From the NCBI GenBank assembly GCA_951230915.1, contig OX579635.1, positions 45,508,001 through 45,572,000 of the forward strand: a stretch of 64,000 bases of DNA, written 5' to 3'. The translations under genes were made by a program, and so were the position numbers. Shown here in pieces: positions 24,234 through 36,815 of the stretch (position 1 is its first letter; the number at the start of each line of letters is the position of its first letter). Under the pieces are notes generated by a model that worked only from the letters and a program-made list of their open reading frames with translations, did not search any database and was not told the origin of the DNA. Source of the stretch: Antitrichia curtipendula (Eukaryota > Streptophyta > Bryopsida > Hypnales > Leucodontaceae).

Positions 24234-25409
24234 CTACACATTGTCCTGACTTTGACGAAGCAGCATGTTATGCAAGATTGCACAGGCCACGATAACATCG
24301 GGAACAAACGTGACATGCAACTCAATCTTGTGCGGAAGTTCACGGAAAGTCTGTTTCAACATCGCAAACGCATTCTCCACGACGCAGCGGCCCTTCTTCA
24401 GTTTCCGGTTAAAAAGGAAATCCACTACTGCCATGGTTCCATGCTCTGAATGAGGTACCATCAGCCACGGAAAACAAAGGTACCCAACATCACCGAGTAA
24501 ATACGGTGAAAAGCCTTCAAAACTGACTCTATTGTCCCACAGACAGTTCCTTGTAGCTCTGTTGAACAGAGAAGATCTTTGAAGAATCCTGGAATCATTT
24601 GTCGATCTAGGCATACCAAGAAAGAGATCTAGAAATTTCTTGTCACTGTCGACTATTGCTTGGCAATTCAGAGTGAACCCACCCGACTTGAAATAGTAGT
24701 AATCAGAGGAACAAACTGCCGGCTTAGCAATGGCGACATGAGTACAGTCTATTGCACCTACAACTCCTGGAAGGCTGCACAGTCGACGGAAGTGACTCTC
24801 CGTCTGTAGAAGCTTCTCCCCCTGCGGCCAAGAAATCTCTCCGCGAAGGACTATATTTATGGCGTGCACAACTTCTCAAAGCATGACTGAAACGGAACTA
24901 CGGCCGACTACAAACATCTCACTGCATATCAGAAGACTAGCACCATGAGTCAACTTGAAAAGCGTGCATGCAACACGAACCACTACAAGAATTGCAAGCC
25001 GGTATCTCGTATCTTTCTTTCCCACAGTGGACTCTAAGACATTAGCCAACGCAAAAACGGAGGGTTTAGTTATGCGAAACATTTTCACCCATCTGTCGTC
25101 CTCGTACTGCTCCAAGAGAAAACGAGAAAACCACGTTGTACTTCTGGGCTTCACCCAATACCCTAAGTCTTCGCCAAGTAACTGAACACAGCTACAAAGA
25201 CTGAACGAATGTAGCGCTGCTCGTGTGACAATTGCGGCGTCTAAAGAGGAAGGGTCCGCCTGCTCGTGGAGGCGACGTAATTCCAAGTTCTCTTCGTCAT
25301 CAATGACAACGGTAGTTGAAACTTCAAGAGCGTGACTTGTGGACATGAGCAACAACAGCAGAGCGGAAACAATCGCGACAAATTCTGCTGGATTGTCGAG
25401 AAAATCCAT
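24234..25409 (-). pseudogene. HARBI1-type DDE transposase with one in-frame stop
   Basis: The frame runs from ATG at 25409 to a stop at 24234, 392 codons, close to the usual HARBI1 length, broken only by TGA at 24876-24878. The DDE catalytic core is readable: the first Asp in GAIDCTHVAI, the second in LLGDVGYLCFPW, and the Glu in RCVVENAFAMLKQ. Between them lies the family-typical stretch NCQAIVDSDKKF. The N-terminal part contains WFSRFLLEQYEDDRWVKMF, as in plant members. The TGA could have come from CGA by one C-to-T change. Apart from that stop the frame is open, so the copy looks fairly young. ORF1 faces it from the other side. Confidence 0.88.
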
Positions 25410-26387
25410 GACCCCTGCGGCCACAAAAATTTCAAAACAAAAACATTCAGAATTGCATTACACATCGTGAGACACAGTAATCCACTGACAGCTACCTTTT
25501 CTTCATGGCCAGCAAAGAGAACTTCTCCACGAATGTGACAACATGTGAAAGAAATTGCACGGACACATACTGTGTGGCACCAGGCGTTGCTGACGAACAT
25601 CAATGCAAATTGTAAGGTACGTTACATTGACATTTTTCCATTGTTTGCACAATATGGACGACGGTGACGCCATTGAAACGGAAACCCTAAACGTACAGTG
25701 CAGGGGGAAATGTCGCAGGTAGCAGAATAGCATGATGTTCTCCAAATTCTCAGAAAACAAGAAGACAGCACGTACGAACCCACCAGCCAGACACGGTCGT
25801 CTTTGCCTTATACCGGCTAACAGAAGATTTTCTTGGCAGTTCGACGAAGTCCGTCACCGTTCGCTGCTGTCCTCCACACATGCGACACTGAATCGACCGG
25901 AATGGAGTACGTCTTCGCCAAAATCGCCACCAATTTCAGATTTTCAAAAATGCAGCGTCCCTTGTACTGCTTCCAGCAAGTGTCGGAGCGCAGCACAAAG
26001 TGAAAGACCACAAATAAAGAGAACTCCACGGATTCTTATCAACAGCAATAGCCTTGCACGAACTCTACACGACGCGGAAGCAAAACTTGTATTCATGCTG
26101 CATGACGTCCTATTCCTGTAGAAGCGATGCCTCAGTGTGAACCAGCACTTCTCAGTCGCACGTCAGTGTCGCGCTGTCACCGTGAAACCCAAATGAAAAG
26201 AACGATGTGTGAACTGGGCAGTCACATTTCCTGTCAGAAACATGACGGTGCTTGACGGTGATGGCTCCACCCGGACACCACCCATTATTTTAAGCCGACT
26301 CGGCTTTCTAAACCTGTTTTATCTTTCAAAAACCAAAACTCCCTAACACCAGGTGGGGACAGAACCTTAGTTACCTTACCTTATTTA

Positions 26388-26797
26388 AGGTAAGGGGCTA
26401 TAATTGCGACCCGCTTCTTGAGACCGCCCTATAGGTAGGGGTAGAATGGATGGGAGGCAGCCCTTAAATGGACTTCTTTTGTTCATTAACAAATTGAAGA
26501 AAAATTGTTTTTTTAATTCCAAGAGCCAATCATTGTCTCTGATTTCCGCACAACTCTTTACAAATCACAAGGGACAGATTTTGGGACACCTATGGGTCAC
26601 AAATAGGTGCATGTGACCAAAATCTTTGAAAATTCATAAATAATTCAAAAATGTTTGGAAAAATACGAAACCACTTAAGTTGTGTTCTACATCTATTTTT
26701 CTTTCTCTGAAAAATGAGCTAAAAATCATTCTGTTCATGGAATCCTGTGAAAAAGGCAGATCAGCCCTTAAAGGGACGCTTTAACAGCCCACTACCT
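26388..26797. mobile_element. TA-flanked AGGTA-end non-autonomous element (410 bp)
   Basis: TA at 26386-26387 and 26798-26799. The left part (GGCTATAATTGCGACCCGC) matches the left end of the neighbouring pogo/Tigger-like element (GGCTGTAATTGCAACCTGC). The right part (CTTAAAGGGACGCTTTA, CACTACCT) matches that element's right end. It looks like an internally deleted relative sitting 39 bases to the left of the full-length copy. Confidence 0.7.
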
Positions 26798-27665
26798 TAG
26801 TGTAGTTTTTTTTACTAATCTGGCCATCTCATAGGGTAAGGTAGTTGGCTGTAATTGCAACCTGCTTCTTCAAACCACCCCTACTAAAAGGCATGTAATG
26901 GACAGTAAAGACTCCCGAAATGGATACAAGAAGGTCATTGAATGCACTGTCGTTGATGACAGAGCCTTTTCAGCTGTTTCAAGTGTTGTTTTAAATTTCT
27001 CAAAGGTTGATTTTGGGTTCTTCAGTAAATAAAATAAGAGCTACAGTGGTACAATTCCAAGGTCGGTGGCCAAGTGTACTTTAATTCTGAAAACTAAAAT
27101 TTTGGTGGTTGAACTACCTTTATACGGACGCTTAAAAATTTAAAATTTCGATTTAGTACATCATGTGACTGACAAATCGAAATGAAGTTTGCTTTTATGT
27201 TCATAATCCGGCGGTTCTCTGCAATGAAGATGACGGCTACCAGAACTTGATGAGTCGAAATTGAAATTAAATAATCTTAGCAAAATATTTGTACAAACAT
27301 CACAATACTCTTCTCTGTGATGAAAATTGAAATGAGGAAGATTGATGCACTTCAAACTTAGAGAGTTTGGAAAGATTTTGTTGTAAATTTGATCAACTTC
27401 TTAGGTTTTGTAACGTCCCTGAATTCAGCAATAGTCTGAAGCTTTAAGAGAATTGGAAATTTCATATGATTTCAATCAATCATTTGTTTTGAGGTTAGCT
27501 ATTTCCACTGACACTTTACATTTGTCAAATGTTATGTGCAAGTATCATATGTGCAAGTAAACTACAATTGATTGTAGTTCTCTCTGTTACCACACATAGT
27601 TTCATGAACGAAGTTGTCAATTTTAGAAGCAGTAATTTATGGCTCGACTCTTGCAGATTCAAGTT

Positions 27666-30205
27666 ATGGAAGACTTTGAAGAGGACTCTGATATTAGTAA
27701 TAGCAGCGATAACAGTGAGTACAAGCCCCCTCGAAGTTGGGGATCCAGTCAAGGGGACTTCATCGAAGAGGACTTCAGCGTCAAAGAAGAGACAGATGAC
27801 GATGAGATTCCAGATTGCTTTGACTAGACAGCCCAAGAATTGGACATCACCAAAGCCAAAGAGAACCACCAACTCCACATGATGAATGAGAACATGCAAA
27901 ACGACAATGACACTTCATACATGCTTGATCGACATCGCAAGGCCGTAGGTAGAGCAGCTGCTAATGCAAGAACAGCAGCTAAACCAACAGCTTTGAAGGT
28001 AACCTACAATATTGACCAGATCAGCCCAAACGGATGCACGGAGGACATGACTGAAGGCGCTGAGATGAAGAACGAGCAGAACTACGACGTTTCTAGCTCA
28101 ATACCTGCATGGCCGGATGAATGCACACCGAATTTCTGTAATGTGAGCAACGCCGGAACATCTGTAGCAGCTAGTTGCCTGAAACTGCAAGAGGAGCAGG
28201 ACAACGAGCTCCAACGAACTAGTGCAATATCAAGACAACAAATGAAGATGCAGTTTCTCAACACTGGAGGCAAGGAGTACAACAAGTTCGATCAAAGCAA
28301 TGGCAGGGACGTTCGAGCAACGCTATGCAGCGCTTGGGACATTGACAATCAAGAACCAACAGAGGTACTTCAGAAACCTCCTCCTTCCATTAAAAAAAGA
28401 CTTAGAAAAAAAGCAAAAAGAAATGGCAATTGGACGCAAGCACAATTACAGGAGGCAGTAGCAGAAGTTTATGATGGGAAACCTATGAAAACTTCAGCAA
28501 GAAATCATGGTATTCCAGTCAGCAGTTTGAGGGGTCACGTTTTTGGAAAGACTTTGTCTAGGAGAAGAGAGAAAGCAGGCATACTTTCAGATGAAGAAGA
28601 AAGTGAAATAGTAAATTACCTTTTGCATATGCAAGAACATGGTTTTCCCTTGCACATTGGGCAATTCCGAGCAAAGGTGCATGAGTTCACACAAACTAGA
28701 GTGACACCATTTAAGGATGGTATTCCTGGTCGTGGGTGGATGCGTTGTTTTATGGATAGACATCCAGAGATAACATTGAGAAAAGCACAACCATTGGAGC
28801 TGAATCGAGCGACAGCATTGTGTCCACAGAATGTCAAGTCTTTTTACGACAATTTATGTGCTTTATATATCAAACATGATTATGAGCCCCAACAAATCTA
28901 GAACTGTGACGAGTCAGGAGCACAGGCAGGCAAAGATGGAGGTGGATTTGTTCTTGCTAAAAAAAGAACCAGGGCTGTTCATAAAATTGTTCCAGATCAG
29001 CGAGAGTGGCTTTCGGTACTAGCCTGTATCACGCTAAAGGAGACACACTTCCCAACTTTTTTATCTTCAAGGGAAAAAGACGAAAGTACAATTACCTCTA
29101 CAAGACAGGTGATGATTTTGCAACTATGACAATGCAAAGTAAGGCTTGGATGACTCACTTACTGTTTAAAGAGTGGATGAAACATTTCATAAACAATGTG
29201 AGGGATACGTATGGGATGTCACCTACAAGTCGCCATCTTCTCATATTAGATGGACACACCTCCCATGTGACTTTGGAGGTAGTGAAAATCGCCATGCTCA
29301 GTGGTTTGAATCTGCTGACATTCCCTAGTCACACCTCCCATGCCATGCAACCACTGGATGTTACTTGTTTTAAACCATTCAAAGTTGCTTTCAGGGCATA
29401 TCGTGACAAGTGGACTCTGGATCATGTTGGTAAAATTGCCAAAAAAGAAGACCTAGCAACATGGATGTCCTTTGCTCTTAGAAAAGCTCTAACAAAGACA
29501 AATATTGTAAAAGGTTTCCAAACTACAAGTATTTATCCTCTAGATGTTACAGCAATGAAAAACAAAATGGGACCAAGTGCAACATTCACAGCAAAGGGTG
29601 AGAAGAGTTCTTCAGATTCTGAAGAAGCTGTAGCTGAGGAATCATTCCCTGACTGTGACGAATCTGGTCTACAAGCATGGCAAGTTCAAGAGATTTATGA
29701 TGAAGACATTGGAGCATTACCAGAATGCACCCAATATTATGTGGATACTACAGGTGACAATGAAAATCAGAATATGGGCAATGCAGAAGATACAGATGAA
29801 GACTATCCACATGAAGAAGAACCCCAGCATGGTCAACAAAAAAATTTCCAACTACCCAAGGTTATATTACCTGCTATCAAGAAGACTCCAAAGCATGGAG
29901 AGCCTGTTATTGATTATTCTAAATCAATTTGGATGACGCAAGGCGATTATTTGAAGTCATTGGAGGAGATAGCCAATCGGAAAGAAGAAGCTGCTTATGA
30001 GAAGGAGAAAAAACGATCAGACATCCAATAACAGAGAGCCAAAAAAGATGATGACAGGAAAGAAAAAGAAGCAGCAAAGTTGGAGAGGCAATCTCTGATG
30101 AAGGCAAAGAAGATACACAAAGACGCATGGTCTGCCAAGGCTATAGCATCATATGGTGAGAATTTACATGCTTTAATAAAAGCAAACACAATTGTGCAAA
30201 CATAG
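27666..30205 (+). pseudogene. pogo/Tigger-type transposase (HTH_psq + DDE_1), decayed
   Basis: One long frame from ATG 27666 is broken by TAG at 27825-27827, TAG at 28899-28901, a small indel near 29025 and TAA at 30029-30031. The acidic N terminus is followed by a pipsqueak-type helix-turn-helix (28428-28547, GNWTQAQLQEAVAEVYDGK) that should bind the element ends. A second, CENP-B-like DNA-binding region follows (28590-28800). The DDE_1 nuclease core has NCDESG after the second stop, ILDGHTSHVTLE at about 29246 and FPSHTSHAMQPLDV at about 29320. A basic and acidic coiled tail ends at TAG 30203-30205. Before the second stop the family expects Trp, so TGG-to-TAG explains it; the third fits CAA-to-TAA. 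Introns are an alternative for some breaks but do not explain all of them. Confidence 0.85.
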
Positions 30206-32850
30206 AAAACTCCATACTGTGGTTTTCCTCCTCCAATTTGTAAGGCCAACCAGAGGACAGCGATTGCCAGACTTCAAGCAAAGAGAAAGCAAGAAAGTAC
30301 ACAACACTTACCAGCACTGTTCGAAGTTCCGAAGCCTTGGCTTGGTCTGCATAGCAATTTCTCCTATTTTAACCAATATTGGCAAAATTTTGGTAACTTC
30401 AATAATCACCGCTTTTCAGCAAAGAGGATCTCTCCACAGCAATCTGTGGACCAGCGGCAGATGAATTGAAGTTTTTGACAGGTACCAGGAGGAAATTTTT
30501 TTGGATATACTATAAGGCAATATTATAAGAAGGCAAGTTGCAAATGCAGAATTGTAAAGGAGGAATAGGAAGAGTATTTACCGAAATTATGTACCTGCCG
30601 AAGTCGTCCATGCAGATTGACAATCCAGCCCTCGAAGATGCAACCCGGATCCAGCCCCGACGTTGAAGCAGCCGTTGGCGATGCAACCCCGATCCAACGT
30701 AGAAGTTGATCCAGCTTTGGCTGATGCGTCGATGCAGCCCCGATCCAGCGCAGAAGTTCAACCAGCTATCGATGTAGGAGTTCAACCAACGGTCGTTGCG
30801 AAGACCTGCAAGACAGTCGATTGTTGCTAGGTCCTACCTTCACATTGATGGTTTTGCACAACTGATTGTACATGACAGTGATTGATTGAGGGCCAATCTG
30901 CCACATGAAGACTCCATTGCGACATCCCGGGGCGTCCTCTCCACTTCAACATCAATTGCCCGGACGTTCTAATTTGAACCCCAGCGATGCATCTCAAAGG
31001 ACTGGTATGACGTCCTCCCCAGCAACTGCCGACAAGACAAACAAGCCAGAGCTCCCGGTAAGATTCTGTTCAGCTTGTGTTACACAAGTCATCGCCAGGC
31101 TCCAAAGTTTGCACGAGACGAAGGACAATGCCGCAGGCCCACCTTTTTATTGATTGTTGTTGAGTAAGATATGGCTTACCTCCAATACATTCGCATGCCC
31201 GCACCTCCCGACCGGTCCGCGAGCTTTCGCACCTCCCGGCCAGATGGGCGGTCAGTTTCGGTTGCCACAAACAGGGAGCTCAAAGACGACAGATGCAGAA
31301 TGTGTGGCCATTGCCGTTCGTTCATTCACCTTGAGCAACTGACTGACCCGCAAGCATGTTATTTGAGGATGGCATCACGGACCCTATTGACGATCAAGCT
31401 TAACCGAGGCATGATTGACCTGTATTCTTGGACGTGACCACCCAACGACAATGGGGTTGCTTTCGTTGCTGCTCATAGGTTTCGCAGTGCTGGAACAAAA
31501 CAGAACAATGAAGAGCCGTCAATGACACCGACAATGAACAACGACAGTGCCGGATCAAAACAGAACAATGAGGAGCCGTCAATGACATCGACATCGACAA
31601 TGAACAACGACAGTGCCAGAAGAAAGCAGAACAATGAGGAGCCGGAACAAATCAACGTCTACAAAAGTGAAGCAAAGCGAGGGACCCAACGTCGCAATGG
31701 TCCGAACACGGAGTCCGTAAGTTACCTCTTCATGGTCCTGTAGGGATTGTAAAGATTGTTAGTTTAAGGAAATACAGCAACAGTCATGTTCAATATCACA
31801 TCGACAGCAAGGAAGGGACTCAGTTCATTCGGCAACTGACCTGAACTGCAACTGACCTGAACTACAGCTGCTTGCGGGGAAGGGACTGAGCTCATTCGCC
31901 ACTCAACTGCAACTGCTTGCGGGCTGACCTCATTCGGCACCTTGAAAATATGTGTACTTGCGACCTGCACAAATACAAGAGTAAAGTTCTTGTGGTCATT
32001 CGTGACTTACGAAGCTAGGAGTCCAATCCAAGGAGTCTACTGGCGGTGTAGCAGGCAGCGACATCGACGTCTCCAATCGAGATGCAGGCAGCGACATCGA
32101 GGTCTCCAGTTCAAATGCAAGCAGCAACAGTGGTAGCAGAACGACATCGACAATGATCGGAGATCCATCAAGCTCGACATGCAGGCAGTAACAGCTGTTC
32201 GACATGCAAGCAGTAATAGCGGTGCGACAAGGAGATCGGTGCGGAGGAGGTAGCAACAATCGGTCAGAAGAGTGGAAATCTCCACCTTCGAGCTTATGCA
32301 TGGACCGTCAACCCCAACGGTCATCGATGAATGCAGAACATCCATCCAGTCCAACGGAGAGCCTCTTCTACACAGGGCGCCAATTTTTGCAATACGACAC
32401 TTTTCGAAAATGGATTTGAAGGTCGGTTTAAAGATCACAGCTAGCGCTTTCCACAATAGGCGCGACCCGTTATTGCTTGACAGCTACTTGGTTTATTGAT
32501 TTGTCTCATGGTGCTTCAGTTTCTCAGTCTGACTACTCAACTGCTCGCACGTTGGTGCTTCATTCACAGCATAGGGTCCATTTCACTGTCACAGTTGCTG
32601 CATTTTGGAACGTACTTCATGCATAATGTACCGTTTTTTCTTGGTAAAGTGATATCAATTTATCATATTCTGGGTGTCTGTCTTTTCTCACGCCTAGTGT
32701 CATGAATAGGTTCCTACGACTGTTTTCTGTGGAAATTCATTACTAATTCATGGAAGCTCAGAAAAATGTGGCAGCACTTCCGATTGATTCCGCAGCAGTT
32801 TCTCTTCCTGTCGAAATTCACTGAAAATTATTTTGATTCTCAGAAGACCA
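30206..32850. repeat. Non-transposase interior of the pogo-like element with degenerate tandem repeats
   Basis: No recognised gene. Repeats are visible at about 30625-30780 (GATGCA..CCGATCCA units), about 31486-31645 (roughly 63-bp units containing ACAGAACAATGA and GAGCCGTCAATGAC) and about 32045-32230 (GGCAGCGACATCGA and related units). The stretch is GC-richer than typical intergenic DNA here. Confidence 0.55.
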
Positions 32851-33633
32851 TGAAATTTACCGATCAGTCCTTAAAGGGACGCTTTACAAGCACACTACCT
32901 TACACTGAGAGTGAAATGTGTCTCGTTTGGTTAGACTGGATGTTCGCCAGTCAGCCCGTACTCTAAGCCGGGGCTTCCAAATCAGCTCTGTCAAATGGGA
33001 AGCCATGATGGCCATGCAGTTGCAACCCCAAGTGGCTGCCATTCCAGCTTCCCACTTCATGACATTACAAGTGTCGTCACCCGATGCCACCACTTTGAAT
33101 AAGAATTTTTTCTTTATTAACAAATTCCACATTCAAACGTCTTTGCTGGAGACGGATTTCATATCCAGATGGCTGACATCCCATTTGTTCAAGCTCGGTG
33201 CCCGTATGGTCCTTCGGAACCCATGCTCATGCATTGCGACTTTGCAGATCTGCATCATAATATTTAAACCTTGACCCGTAAAAGCCCAAGGCCTATTGGG
33301 GGGTCGAAAACATCATTCAGTTGCTTTTGAAGTGTTACAAGGTGGAAGCACCCAAAACCGTGAAAATAAGGAATTTAGCATACTTGGAGGCACCATTTCA
33401 AAAAAGCAAAAGAAATTGTGGTGTTAGCGAGAGAAAATCATGAATTTTAAAAAAAAATATATATTTTTTGGACTTGGCATGAATTTTCTACAAATTTTCA
33501 AACTGTCCTGTAGGTGGATCCAATCTGAATTCTGACAAATTCAGCACTTGTCCAATTACAGTGAAGAGAGGAGAGGAGAAAACTTTATAACACGTGTCAA
33601 AGATCATTCAATGGAAGTCTAGGGACGGTTTAA

Positions 33634-34469
33634 CCCCTAAAGGACCAAACATCGTTTTTTGACAACATAGCAATTTTGGGCAGCTCACTATGACCGGAAT
33701 TTTTCTTTTTTTTCTTTGAAATTTTCACATAAGATATGCCCGAGGAGTAGCTTTAAGGTCCAACAATTTTCATAACTTTTGAATACATGGTTAAAAAGTT
33801 ATTGCATGATATGTCATTTTCATTGTTCGGCGGGCAGTCGGGGCAGCAAAAAAAACTTCTTTAAAAATCACTTTTAAAAAAAACTAAAATTTGAAATTGG
33901 TTCTTTAGATTTATATGTACATGGGAGGTTTTGAATCATTCCATTTTCAATATTTTTGAAAAAAAATAAAAACATTGGGTGCAGATTGTTTATTACAACA
34001 TTACAATCGTTGGGATTGGCATTTTTCAATTTCATAAATAAATTCTTGACAATTTAGTGTTTTGAATCATTCTCTACCTCTTCCTACTTACTATTTTTTT
34101 CCTATATGTTTTACAATTCCAAATGATCTGAAAATTTTCAAGCATGTATCCAACTTGCCTTGAAGAATAAAACCAAAGAGTAACCATCATTTTGGACATT
34201 TTTTCATACAAATGTGACCTTGTGAAGGGCAGCTGCCCGTTTTTTTGCAGTGACAAAAAAATGATTTTTGTCAATTCAAACGCTATTATCTTGCAATCCA
34301 CTTGGTGGAAAATTCTGAATTTTTTTCCACATCTTCTTAAACAAGTTTACAACAAGATCCTACGGTTACAAGTGTCCAAAAATGTTTTTTTTCTAAAATT
34401 TGGCACTAGTATTAGAAATGGCAGTTTTGGAGCGGTTTTGGTGAAAACATAGTCAAAAACCTTTAGGGG
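33634..34469 (-). mobile_element. TTAA-flanked element, class A copy 4 (836 bp, internally shortened)
   Basis: TTAA at 33630-33633 and 34470-34473; left end CCCCTAAAGGACCAAAC, right end CCTTTAGGGG. It runs in the same direction as the 17222 copy and carries the shared short ORF at 34192-34452. It is about 85 bases shorter than the 919-bp copies, from an internal deletion in its left half. Confidence 0.75.
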
Positions 34470-34737
34470 TTAATGTCCATCTAGGAACAAAGATTAGGTA
34501 CAGGGATGCTATTGAGTGTTTCTACCTTAGATCTAAAATGTCACTAAGGTATAGAAATGTCAACCGTACAATCTTGTAGATGACGTGAATCAGATATGGA
34601 GTCATTTGCCCATATAGATTGCAAGATTATAATGTTTCAGTGTTGCGAAAGGATGCTGAAGTTTTCCTGAGAACACATTTGGAGGTGAAATTTTGATTTC
34701 TAAACCTACTTAAATGAAAAAAAAAACTAAACTTTCA

Positions 34738-35627
34738 CCCCTGAAGTCCTGAGGCCTTTTTTCCATCGAAAACCATTCAAAATTGCCATTTCTATAGCAT
34801 AAAGCAAAAATATTTATAAATATTTTTCTTACACATGTGACCGTAGGATCTTGTAATACAACTAGTAAATATTTGCATTTAAAGTGAAGAAAACAAATAT
34901 TTTTTATACCTTGATCAATTAGATTTTTGGCTTTGAATCTTTTTAACTTAAAATTCTTGTTCTATTGATTTTGATTTTCTAATTTTTTAGATTGATGAAT
35001 TGAGTTGAGAATCTTCATTAAAAAATTCAACAAAAGAACACTCAATTTTCAATCATTAAAAAATTGTTAAATAGAAGTAAGTTCAAGGGTGAAGGGATAA
35101 CTAAACCGTTAATAGCTCTAAGATGGAATCGAAACACAATAATTTCAATAGTGAGATTGTTCTAGCAAGCAAACTTAACCTTACATAACAATTTTTCAAT
35201 TTTTTTTGTAAAAATTACATTCCAAAATGAATTCTATAAGTTATTTTTTCCAAGAAGATGCTTAGATTGTCCGAAAAATAAGATTGTCCATACCTTTCTC
35301 ATCATTAGTCCAAATAGAATGAATCAAAGTCTCAAATGTAGAAAAAAAATATAATCTTTGAGAAAAAAGACTAAAAATTAAAAAAATTCAATTTTTTGTG
35401 ATTTTTTTATAAATTGCCCCTCAAGCTGCTTTTGGGACTCATGGTGGCATAACTTTTGCTCCCAGGCACCAACTGAAAAAAATAAATTATATTCCCCAAA
35501 AGCTCATTTGATTTCCTATCTTTAAAAAATAATTTCAAAAAATAATGTCAAAAATTGAGATCACACAAGCCTATCCAAAATCCAAAAAGTCCCCTGTAGG
35601 GACTTTAGGACTTTAGGACTTTAGGGA
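34738..35627 (+). mobile_element. Degraded TTAA-type element related to class B
   Basis: It starts CCCCTGAAGTCCTGAGG and ends ACTTTAGGGA followed by TTTAA. Interior phrases such as GACCGTAGGATCTTGTA-like and GTCCATACCTTTCTCATC match class B in order, with much divergence. Near the right end the unit GACTTTAG is repeated three times. Confidence 0.5.
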
Positions 35628-35632
35628 TTTAA

Positions 35633-36656
35633 ACTATAAAGTGATTTGAAACCAGCACACAAACACATTGGTGAAAGAAAATATCATTGACCTCATTCAT
35701 AGTATTTGCAAAATGACTTTCAAATGTAAAAAAATAGCAAGAAAAGTTGCAAAAAACGCATCTAAGGCTGAACCTCCTTCTACAAAAATGCTTTGCAATT
35801 ACTCATAACTTCTTGGATTGATATGAAATTTTACCCATATAAACTAGACTAGTATGTGCAACTTTTCCAAATAAATGATTGGAAATTGATGTTGTATGAA
35901 GAAGAAATAAGTTGCCGAAGTTCACTATTATCCAAAAATGTTGGAATTTTGAACTTTGAATTGCTTCCAAATATTCAAACAACTTGGATTGCCATGAAAA
36001 ATTTACCACAATAACTAGACTTCAAGGGAAACATAATTCAACAAATTTTTATTGAAAACAAACATTGGATGAAGGGAATACGAGCCTCCAAAGTTGCAGC
36101 CATCATATGCAATTTGGTGAATTCAAATTGAACCTCTGAACTTTAATTGACTTGTAAACCAAAAATCAGTACATTTTGGATTGATAAAAAAAAATTACCA
36201 CACAAATTAGAAGAGAGAGCACAAATTTTGCAACAAGTTTTATTGAATTCAAACATTGGATGCAAAAGTTATAGCACTTTGAATTGGATTTGAAACTATG
36301 TGAGGACACTTTTGGTCCTTTGGGGTAGTTAGGGATTGAAAGAGGGATTGGTCACCGTGGAAATCATCTTCGGGGTACCATGTAAATCATTTGCTTAAGA
36401 AACCACCAGGAACAATCATTGCAAGTCAAACTACTATGGAAGACCTTTTCTTTCCACATAAAATTCCAAGATGAACACTACACGTTTGTTTTACATAAAA
36501 GTATTCTCTATCATCCATTAGACAAAAAACATCCATTGTGTCATTCAAAGATTAAGCTAATTTTTAATTATGTATATTTTGAAAATAGATTAGAGAATCT
36601 ATAATAGCAAATATAAATGGTTTGATTGCCTCCCATTTCAATCATATATACTGGTA
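35633..36656. other. AT-rich DNA without recognised gene
   Basis: Repeated phrases of the type ACAAACATTGGATG and TTGCAACAAGTTTTATTGAA suggest old repeats. No ORF with a known domain was found. Confidence 0.4.
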
Positions 36657-36659
36657 CTA

Positions 36660-36812
36660 CACTACAAGAAAATGGGGATATAAATGACTTGTCCACAATG
36701 ACTGCACCGACAACAATGACTACAAAATGATTACAAAATGACTATTTTGCAGTCATTGTTGTCGGTGCAATCATTGTGAACATGTCATTTTTACCCCCAT
36801 TTTCTTGTAGTG
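36660..36812. mobile_element. CACTA-type foldback MITE (153 bp)
   Basis: The element begins CACTACAAGAAAATGGGG and ends with the reverse complement of that sequence. The two arms pair along almost the whole length. The 3-bp sequence CTA flanks both sides (36657-36659 and 36813-36815). CACTACAAGAAAA is a classic end of plant CACTA (En/Spm) elements, and a 3-bp duplication fits. Confidence 0.9.
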
Positions 36813-36815
36813 CTA

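Larger units (their letters stand above)
21348..26366. mobile_element. PIF/Harbinger DNA transposon, complete ends (5,019 bp)
   Basis: Both ends begin GGTTCTGTCC read inward, and the inverted repeat extends for 26 positions with 4 mismatches. TTA flanks both sides (21345-21347 and 26367-26369), the 3-bp target duplication typical of PIF/Harbinger. It holds a Myb/SANT-like ORF1 on the plus strand and a HARBI1-type transposase on the minus strand, arranged tail to tail. Such elements need both proteins to move. The transposase carries one stop codon, so this copy is probably inactive on its own. Confidence 0.9.
26839..32900. mobile_element. pogo/Tigger-like DNA transposon (about 6.1 kb)
   Basis: TA flanks at 26837-26838 and 32901-32902. 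The left end is AGGTAGTTGGCTGTAATTGC and the right end, on the minus strand, is AGGTAGTGTGCTTGTAAAGC. It contains the DDE transposase pseudogene 27666-30205. The TA duplication and the CENP-B/pogo-type transposase place it in Tc1/mariner-pogo. About 2.7 kb between the transposase and the right end has no recognised gene and is rich in degenerate tandem repeats. Confidence 0.7.

Noticed and set aside
26757..32902. Similar sequences at 26757-26797 and 32857-32900 read as direct (LTR-like) repeats
   Set aside because: Each is the right end of a separate TA-flanked element with its own inverted left end (26388 and 26839). No primer-binding site, polypurine tract or retroelement proteins were found.
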